Shown here: piece by piece, positions 1 to 6,100 of the stretch | Numbering within the stretch: the stretch's first letter is position 1 | Layout of the letters: the number at the start of each line of letters is the position of its first letter | Origin: Hyphomicrobiales bacterium | GTDB taxonomy: Bacteria > Pseudomonadota > Alphaproteobacteria > Rhizobiales > UBA4765 | Assembly (NCBI GenBank): GCA_027487195.1 | Contig: JAIYEB010000316.1 | Span: forward strand, 1 to 6,434 | Direction: 5' to 3' | DNA: 6,434 nucleotides | Made by a program: the position numbers and the translations under genes | The notes under the pieces: generated by a model | Database searches by the model: none | The model's input: only the letters and a program-made list of their open reading frames with translations | Told to the model about the DNA's origin: nothing

Positions 1-378
1 CTTGATCCCATCGAAGTGCTGGTGCTTCCGCGTATTCTTGCGCTGGTGATCGCGTTGCCCCTGGTCACGATCATTGCGAACTTCGCAGCGCTTGCAGGCG
101 GCGCGGTCACGCTCGCCGTTTATGCGGGTGTTGAGATTTCTGCCTTCATCGACACCTTGCAGAACGGCATCCGCACCGTGCACACCTTTGTGGGCGTCGC
201 CAAGGCACCGGCCATGGCGCTGATGATCGGACTTGTGGCCTGCTTTGAAGGGTTGAGAGTCCAGGGCAGCGCTGAATCCCTTGGACTGAGGGTCACGGCC
301 TCGGTCGTCACAGCCATCTTCATGGTGATTGTGCTTGATGGTGTGTTCGCTGTCGTCTTTGCGGCATTTGGCGCATGA
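1..378 (+). CDS. mlaE: MlaE-like ABC transporter permease, C-terminal half (5' partial)
   Basis: Inner-membrane permease of an MCE-type lipid ABC transporter; it binds the MCE ring on the periplasmic side and the MlaF-type ATPase on the cytoplasmic side. The frame is open from base 1, and 125 residues are visible before the TGA at 376-378. A GTG at 16 could be read as a start, but the preceding residues LDPIE belong to the conserved family motif DPIEVLVLPR (residues 2-11), so the gene clearly begins upstream. Hydrophobic segments lie at about 6-43, 69-84 and 98-122. The MlaE-family stretch around KAPAMALMIGLVACFEGLRV (69-88) is followed by GSAESLG (89-95) and the terminal VIVLDG segment. Family members are about 260 residues, or longer with an N-terminal STAS-like extension, so roughly the last half or third is present. 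The stop overlaps the start of the ATPase gene in an ATGA (375-378), indicating translational coupling. Family assignment is firm; the transported substrate is inferred. Confidence 0.93.
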   Translation, partial: LDPIEVLVLPRILALVIALPLVTIIANFAALAGGAVTLAVYAGVEISAFIDTLQNGIRTVHTFVGVAKAPAMALMIGLVACFEGLRVQGSAESLGLRVTASVVTAIFMVIVLDGVFAVVFAAFGA

Positions 379-1142
379 CAACGCCCGAAGCTGTCATCAC
401 GGTTCGCGATCTCTCGGTCACGCTGAACAACCGGGAGATCCTGCACGGGCTTGATCTCGACGTCTATCGCGGCGAAGTCCTTGGCATCGTTGGCGCATCC
501 GGCACAGGCAAGTCCGTGCTCATGCGCGCCATCATTGGCCTCGTGCCGCGCACCTCGGGAACGGTGCAGGTGCTGGGTCGAGACCTGCACCCCGAGTTCG
601 GCCAGAATGGTGGTGTCGAGCGCTATTGGGGTGTCCTGTTTCAGCAAGGCGCGCTGTTTTCATCAATGACAGTGGCCCAGAACATTCAGATGCCGCTTCG
701 CGAATATCTCGATTTGCCACAAGCGCTTCTGGATGAGATTGCGGCGCTGAAGATTGCGCTGGTTGGCCTTGCCCCCGATGCGTTCGGCAAATACCCGTCC
801 GAGCTCTCGGGTGGGATGATCAAGCGGGCAGCGCTGGCGCGCGCCTTGGCGCTCGAACCTGAAATCGTGTTCCTCGATGAACCAACGGCGGGTCTTGACC
901 CGATCTCGGCTGGCGAATTTGACGCACTGATCCGCGATTTGCAGAAGACCCTCGGTTTAACAGTGTTTATGGTGACCCACGACCTCGACAGCCTTGCGAC
1001 GATATGTGATCGGATCGCGGTCGTTGGTGACAAGCGTGTGCTGGTCGCCGGCGATCTTGATGCGATGCTGGCGTTTGATCACCCCTGGGTCCGGTCCTAT
1101 TTCCACGGTCCCCGGGCACGCGGCATCAAAAAGGCGGGCTGA
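375..1142 (+). CDS. mlaF: MlaF-like ABC transporter ATPase
   Basis: Cytoplasmic ATPase that powers the MlaE-type permease. The 255-residue protein is complete and near the usual family length. All nucleotide-binding motifs are intact: Walker A GASGTGKS (residues 40-47), Q-loop Gln at 90/91 within LFQQGALF, ABC signature LSGGM (144-148) followed by KRAALARAL, Walker B IVFLDEP (164-170, Asp168 and catalytic Glu169), D-loop GLD (173-175) and switch His202 in VTHDLDS. The LSGGMxKRxALARA form and the C-terminal segment HPWVRSYFHGPRAR (236-249) are typical of the MlaF/Ttg2A subfamily rather than of general importers. The ATG at 375 is preferred because it overlaps the permease stop (ATGA) and places the first beta-strand (AVITVRDLSV) directly after a short N-terminus. 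No independent ribosome-binding site is obvious, in line with coupled translation. Nothing suggests loss of activity. Confidence 0.96.
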   Translation: MTTPEAVITVRDLSVTLNNREILHGLDLDVYRGEVLGIVGASGTGKSVLMRAIIGLVPRTSGTVQVLGRDLHPEFGQNGGVERYWGVLFQQGALFSSMTVAQNIQMPLREYLDLPQALLDEIAALKIALVGLAPDAFGKYPSELSGGMIKRAALARALALEPEIVFLDEPTAGLDPISAGEFDALIRDLQKTLGLTVFMVTHDLDSLATICDRIAVVGDKRVLVAGDLDAMLAFDHPWVRSYFHGPRARGIKKAG

Positions 1143-1144
1143 GG
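1141..1144 (+). promoter_or_regulatory. Weak GAGG ribosome-binding site of the MCE gene
   Basis: GAGG overlaps the ATPase stop codon (TGA 1140-1142) and lies only three bases before the ATG at 1148. This spacing is shorter than ideal, so initiation probably depends on ribosomes finishing the ATPase gene. Confidence 0.4.
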
Positions 1145-1147
1145 CGT

Positions 1148-2422
1148 ATGGAAACCAAGGCGAAAAACCTTCTGGTCGGCCTGTTCGTGCTGGCAACGCT
1201 GTTGATCGGCACTCTGTTCGCTGTCTGGGTCACCAGACTTGGCGAGCAGGGCAACCGCAAGACGTTTTTTGTTGTGTTTCAGGGCTCGGTGCAGGGCCTC
1301 GGTCAAGGCTCCCTCGTGGTCTACAACGGCCTTCGGGTTGGCGAAGTGACCGAAATCGGAATCAATCCGGGCAATCGCTCCGAGATCCGTGCGCGCATGT
1401 CCGTCAACGTGTTGACCCCGGTCAAGCGCGACAGCCGGGTGCGACTGTCTTTCGCTGGTCTGACCGGCGGCGCCACGCTTGAAATCAGCGGCGGAAGCCA
1501 GCCGGGAGAAGACCTGGTCCCGGGCAGCGACGGTGTCTCGCCTGCCCTGTTTGCTGAACGTTCCTTCGTCCAGAATTTGCTCGATGGCGGCACTGACACG
1601 CTTGCACGCGTCAACAGTGTCGTGACGCGGCTTGAGGAGTTGGTTGTCGCCAATCAGGCCAATGTTCAGACAACGCTCGACAACGTGAAGAGCTTCACCG
1701 ACGCGCTCGCGTCAAACGCACCGGCGATCAATACGTTCCTGGCCGATGCAACGATCACAGCCCGCAGGCTTGCCGACCTGTCAGCACGTCTTGATCAGGC
1801 CACAGCGTCCATCGAGCCCCGTCAGGTCGGCGAGATCGTCAACAATCTCGCGGAACTCTCGGCTGTTCTGGCCCAGCAGCGTGAGGGGATCTCATCCTTC
1901 GTCGGCGATGCCTCACGCGCCGCCAGGGGCATTGCCGATGCAACCCAGCAGCTCGCGCCCATGATTGAGCGCGCAGACCGGCTTTTGAGCGCGGTTGACG
2001 CGACGCGCGTGCAAAACGCCGTCCGTCATGTCGAAACCTTCACCGAAGCTCTTGGTGGCTCATCCGACCGCGTGTCTCAGATCCTTGAGGACGCGCAAGG
2101 TGCCGTGACCTCGTTCCGTGCAGCCGCAAACCGCGTCGAAGAAATGATCGGTGGCGGCGCAGGCACGGGCCTTGTTGGCGAGGCAACCGAAACGCTGAAG
2201 CAGTTCCGGCAAACCGCAGCGGTCCTCGAGCGGCGGATCAATGAATTCTCCGGCGATCTGTCGCGGATGACGGGGCCCGCCGTTCGCGAGTTGCAGGGTT
2301 TGATGGCTGAGACACGGCGCACAGTGGGGTCGCTTGATCGCGTGGTGCGTGATCTCGAACGCAATCCCCAGCAGCTGCTGCTTGGGCGTCCCGGGGTTCC
2401 CGAATTCAACCGTGGGCGATAA
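1148..2422 (+). CDS. mlaD: MlaD-like MCE-domain protein with long helical tail
   Basis: Substrate-binding MCE subunit, expected to form a hexameric ring anchored in the inner membrane and projecting into the periplasm. The 424 residues divide into a short cytoplasmic N-terminus, one transmembrane helix (about 8-28, uncleaved anchor), a single MCE domain (about 39-116) with the typical motifs VQGLGQGSLVVYNGLRVGEV (48-67) and LTGGATLEISGG (105-116), and about 300 residues of predicted helix with few breaks (prolines at 192, 224, 271 and 377; a glycine cluster at 335-344). The C-terminal motif DLERNPQQLLLGRPGVPEF (402-420) recurs in alphaproteobacterial homologues. E. coli MlaD is only about 180 residues, so this is the long-tailed type, closer in architecture to mycobacterial Mce proteins and LinM. 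The ATG lies 5 bases after the ATPase stop. By analogy with PqiB and Mce1, the tail may bundle into a periplasm-spanning tube; that is inference. Confidence 0.93.
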   Translation: METKAKNLLVGLFVLATLLIGTLFAVWVTRLGEQGNRKTFFVVFQGSVQGLGQGSLVVYNGLRVGEVTEIGINPGNRSEIRARMSVNVLTPVKRDSRVRLSFAGLTGGATLEISGGSQPGEDLVPGSDGVSPALFAERSFVQNLLDGGTDTLARVNSVVTRLEELVVANQANVQTTLDNVKSFTDALASNAPAINTFLADATITARRLADLSARLDQATASIEPRQVGEIVNNLAELSAVLAQQREGISSFVGDASRAARGIADATQQLAPMIERADRLLSAVDATRVQNAVRHVETFTEALGGSSDRVSQILEDAQGAVTSFRAAANRVEEMIGGGAGTGLVGEATETLKQFRQTAAVLERRINEFSGDLSRMTGPAVRELQGLMAETRRTVGSLDRVVRDLERNPQQLLLGRPGVPEFNRGR

Positions 2423-2425
2423 GGA
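2421..2425 (+). promoter_or_regulatory. AAGGA ribosome-binding site that supports a GTG start
   Basis: AAGGA overlaps the TAA stop of the MCE gene (2420-2422) and lies six bases before the GTG at 2432. It supports the GTG as the lipoprotein start, which also gives a complete lipoprotein signal peptide. Confidence 0.65.
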
Positions 2426-2431
2426 CGTTTT

Positions 2432-3031
2432 GTGACAACGCGCCGAACATTTCTGTTTGCATCCCTCGCACTGCCCGTGTCGCTTTCGGGTTGCGTATCC
2501 TCTGCGCTGTCGCCGGGCTCAGTCGACACGTTTGATCTTCAGCCGCTGCAGCGCTCCGGCCAAGGTCGGGCGGGAAGTGCCCGCCAGCTTGTCGTGCAGG
2601 AACCGACGACCCTTCGCCTTTACGATGGCGAGCGTATCGTTGTTCGCACCCGTGCGGGCGAGGCAAGCTATCTTCCAGGCGCCCAGCTGATCGATCGCCT
2701 GCCACGGTTGCTTCAGGCGCGGATTGTCCAGAGCTTTGAAAACACCCGACGCGTGCGCGCTGTGGCGCGACCGGGCGAAGGGCTTGATCCGGATGTCGTG
2801 CTGCTGACCGATATTCGCACTTTCGGGCTTGATGCGTCTGCCGGCACGGTGGCGGAGATCGATCTGTCTGTGCGTCTGGTTTCAGGCCGGAATGGCCGCG
2901 TGATCGCCTCGGAACTGTTCTCAGCGCGCGCTCCAGCTCCCTCAACAGAACCCAGAGCTGTGATTGCAGCGCTTGATGGCGCGCTCTCCCAGGTTTTGAC
3001 GCAGGTTGTGGACTGGGCAGCGCGCAGATAG
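2432..3031 (+). CDS. ABC-transport auxiliary lipoprotein (PqiC/LinN-like)
   Basis: Predicted outer-membrane lipoprotein partner of the MCE transporter. The 199-residue product starts at GTG 2432, preceded by AAGGA. Its signal peptide has Arg4-Arg5, a short hydrophobic core and the lipobox LSGC (18-21), predicting lipidation of Cys21. Residues +2 and +3 are Val and Ser rather than Asp, so Lol sorting to the outer membrane is expected. The mature part (about 33-195) begins with the family-typical TFDLQPL and contains alternating strands and helices, including SYLPGAQLIDRLPRLLQ (79-95), where this family usually has a W/Y-x-x-P strand before a helix, and DVVLLTDIRTF (121-131). This matches the ABC_trans_aux (DUF330-like) family that includes PqiC and LinN. 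The position as last gene of the operon agrees. The motif TRRTFLF near the N-terminus resembles a Tat signal. Individual sequence identity in this family is low, so the assignment rests on layout plus lipobox. Confidence 0.85.
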   Translation: MTTRRTFLFASLALPVSLSGCVSSALSPGSVDTFDLQPLQRSGQGRAGSARQLVVQEPTTLRLYDGERIVVRTRAGEASYLPGAQLIDRLPRLLQARIVQSFENTRRVRAVARPGEGLDPDVVLLTDIRTFGLDASAGTVAEIDLSVRLVSGRNGRVIASELFSARAPAPSTEPRAVIAALDGALSQVLTQVVDWAARR

Positions 3032-3046
3032 CGCACCGCCCGCACC

Positions 3047-3061
3047 CTTCGAACGACGAAG
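3047..3061. other. Short inverted repeat in the convergent gap
   Basis: CTTCG (3047-3051) and CGAAG (3057-3061) form a 5-base-pair stem with a 5-base loop, 15 bases after the lipoprotein stop. No T-run follows on either strand. It may contribute to transcript 3' end formation or be chance. Confidence 0.2.
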
Positions 3062-3083
3062 TCCAGCCCCATCCTCAATCGAG

Positions 3084-3109
3084 CGCGCGGACGACGTATC
3101 GCCCGCGCG
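3084..3109. terminator. Possible GC-rich hairpin between convergent genes
   Basis: CGCGCGG (3084-3090) pairs with CCGCGCG (3103-3109), giving a 7-base-pair all-GC stem with a 12-base loop. It lies between the 3' ends of two convergent genes, where a bidirectional terminator would be expected. No T-run follows on either strand, so it does not meet the usual intrinsic-terminator pattern; Rho-dependent termination or simple 3'-end stabilisation is as likely. The rest of the 91-base gap (3032-3122) shows no gene. Confidence 0.25.
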
Positions 3110-3115
3110 GCCAAA

Positions 3116-3136
3116 GCCTCGATCAGTTATCGAAGC
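3116..3136. other. Inverted repeat overlapping the stop of the giant gene
   Basis: TCGAT (3119-3123) and ATCGA (3129-3133) pair around a 5-base loop, extended by a GC/GC pairing (3116-3117 with 3135-3136) after one mismatch. The structure includes the minus-strand TGA stop at 3125-3123. No T-run follows, so its role is uncertain. Confidence 0.2.
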
Positions 3137-6100
3137 GCCCGGCAGCGTGGGCAAACATCGCATAGACCTTGCCGCGATCTGATGTCAGGGACTGGCGGGT
3201 CTGCGTCAGGTCAGGGTCCTGGCGCTGGATATCGGCGATGAAGCGCTCGAAATCAGCGACATAGCGATCAACCGTTGTGCGGAATTCCGCGTCGCGTTGA
3301 TAGCGCCGGCGCACGGTGTCGAACGTTTGCTGGCCGCCAGGCGTGTAGATGCGTCGATCAAACGCGGCCGTTTCCCCCGCAAGATAACGCAGCCACACAT
3401 CATCAAGCACATCATCATGAACCGCACGCACGATATCGGTCGTCAGAGCTGAGACCGGGTCTGCCGCGCCAGCCGAACGCCGCTGCGGTGCCCGCGCCCG
3501 GCGGTCATCGTCATTTCCGCTGTCGGCGCGGTTCAGCACGTCGCGGATCCAGCCCGGACGATCACCGATCGAGGACGCAACCGGAGCCGCCTCAGCGACC
3601 GGGCGAGCTTCAATGGACGGACGAAGCACAGGGCGCGGTGGCGCTACGGGCTGAGGAACCTCACGGGCCTGGGTCCGCAAGGGCAGCGGCGCAGGCTCGG
3701 CGGCCACGGCGGCGGCCTGCGGCACCTGACGGCGCTGCGGTGTTGCCACATCGAGGTTTGCACTCTGGCGGGTGACGAGCTTCGACAACTCGTTAAGCGC
3801 CTTGATCTGGTCGCCAACGACGCGGCGCATGCGATCCGCCTGCTCCTGCGTTTCGCGCGGAAGATCAAATACGCCGCGCTTGATATCCTCGCGCGTGACT
3901 TCGACTTCGTTGCGAATGTCTGTCAGGGCCGTGCGCAGCTGGTCAACGCCTTGCGTAACCGACTGCAGATTGGCAGCCATGGCGGTGCGCGCCTCGGCTG
4001 TCACGCGCTCAAGCGCTTCGCGCATCACCTCGGCCGTGCGACGGGTCTCGACTTCAGTCTCGCCGCGCATGCGCTCGACCTGGTCAATCACGCCATCGCT
4101 CGTGAGACGGGTGGCTTCCGACAGGAAAGCGCCAACTTCACGCGCCTTGGTGTCGGCGTGCGCCATCGTGCGTTCGATGACGGCAGCATAGCCACGCATC
4201 AGCGAGTCGATTTCCTCAGACTTGGCGAGAAGGCCAGTCGTGATGGCGTCGATCGCTGCCTTGCGCTGGGCGAGAACCTGATCGATGTCGCCCGACGCGC
4301 GGTCAAGCCCGCCAATGGCGCGCTCAAGCCCGCTGACGCTGCTGTCGATATCCCGCGACATGATCCCAAGATCACGCACAGCGCCTTCGGTGGCATTGCG
4401 CAATCCATCGACTTCGCCGCCAAGGCGGTCCGTTGCTGCGCGCGCATCCTCGCTCAACACGACAACGAGCCTTTGCATCTCTTCAAGTCGCGTTGCGAGT
4501 GCGCCTTCGACGCCTGTCAGCGTCTGGGACGCATCCCCAAGCACGGTCTGAAGAACCCGGTTGGTGTCGCCAAGACGCGAGAGCACCGACACAATGCGGC
4601 CAGACACATCTTCGCTGGTGGTCCGCAAGGATTCGGTGGCAAGCCGGCCATGATGGGCGAGGCTTTCTTCGATCCGCTTGCTCGACTGCTCGGCAGACAG
4701 GGTCAGACGGCTCGACTGGGCGTCGAGCGCTTCCGCCAGTTCTTCACGGCTGCGCTCCAGTGCCTGCCTCAGCGCCCCGCCCTTGTCATCCAGCAAGGAG
4801 GCCAGGGCTTCCGTACGTATCCCGATCGCGTCGACAACGTCATTGGTGCGGATGCGCATCGCTTCCGACACTTCGAACGCGCGCTCGGCAATCTGCTTTG
4901 CCACCAGCTCGGAGCGGTGCGCGAGAGCGCGATCCACCTGATCGGCCCGCGTCTGCAGAAGCTCTGAGGCCTCCGAGACACGTTCGGTGACAAGCGTGGC
5001 GACACTTTCACCACGCTCGGCCAGCGTCTGCTGGATGTCGTCGATACGGCTGCCCAGAAGGGTCTCGATACGCGCCACCGTGCCCGTCAGGGTGTCGGCA
5101 ACGTGGGTTGCGCGTTGGCCAAGCGACAGGTCGATGGCAACAGCGCGGTTTTCAAGCATGTCAGCAATGGCCGCTGAACGCTCATCAATCGCCTTTGTCA
5201 CCGCACTGGCACGGTCAGCCAAGGTCGTCGTGATGTTTGCGAGCCGCTCATCAACCACACTGCCGAACGAACCAGAGCCGAGCGACAGGGCCGTTGTGAC
5301 TTCCTCTGTCTTCATGGCGATGGTTTCGCCGACCTCGCGCGACCGCGCTTCAAGCGTGTCCGAGATGCTCTGACCCATCCTGTGGAAGCTCTGGTCAATC
5401 TCGGTTGCGTGCTGCAACAGCGACGTATCGAGGCGCGCGACCTGACCGCCTACACGCTGGTCAAAGTTTGCAAAACGTTCATCGAGCGAAAGGGCGAGCG
5501 AGTGGATCTTGCCGCCAACGCGCGCATCAATCGAGTCAATGCGTTGATCGAGTTCACGACCAATCGTCGATGTGCGCTCATCAAGTGCGCTCACACGTTG
5601 TTCAAACGCCTGGCCGACCGCTTCGGTATGGGCATCGAGCACCAGAATGCGCTCGTTGATCGCGCGCGCAACGTCCTGGGTCCGTCCATCCATGGCAACA
5701 AGGCGCTGTTCGATGACGCGATCGAATTCCATTGCCTGAAGCGCGATCATGTCTGTCAGAATGCGGCCCTTGCCGCTGACAATCTCATCAATCGTGGCAA
5801 GCCGGGCTTCAAGCGTGTGCTCGACGCGGCTGCTTTCCGAGGCAAGCGTGCCTGTCAGGCGCTCGCCGGCGAATGTCAGTCGCTGTTCGGCATCAGCAGT
5901 CAAGGTATCGACGACCTGAGCAATCATGCTGCTGCGTTCGACCAGTCGGTCATCCAGCGAGCGGCCGGTGGTCTCGAGCCGGTCCACAAGGTCACTGCCG
6001 TCGGTAACGATTGTCTTCTCGATGAGCGCACTGGTCTGGGACAGACGGTCCGCAAGATCGGTGCCCTGGGTTGAAATCGTCGCTGCAATACGGTGACCGG

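Noticed and set aside
16..18. GTG as a start codon of the permease
   Set aside because: The residues before it (LDPIE) belong to a conserved MlaE motif, and starting here would remove half the permease; the gene simply runs in from upstream.
994..1482. 162-codon plus-strand frame across the ATPase/MCE junction
   Set aside because: It overlaps two well-supported genes in another frame and its product is a low-complexity Arg/Gly/Ser sequence typical of an out-of-frame reading of GC-rich DNA.
2406..2945. 179-codon minus-strand frame opposite the lipoprotein gene
   Set aside because: It is antisense to a gene with a clear lipobox and ribosome-binding site, and its own product is Arg-rich with no domain.
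3951..4967. 338-codon open frame on the plus strand opposite the giant gene
   Set aside because: Its codons are exactly complementary, codon on codon, to those of the minus-strand gene. In that frame a stop arises only where the real gene uses TTA, CTA or TCA, which are rare in GC-rich genomes, so long shadows are expected. The product shows no recognisable domain.
5382..6074. 230-codon open frame on the plus strand opposite the hendecad arrays
   Set aside because: It has the same codon-complement phase as the other shadow, covers the repeat region, and lacks a convincing ribosome-binding site or any family signature.
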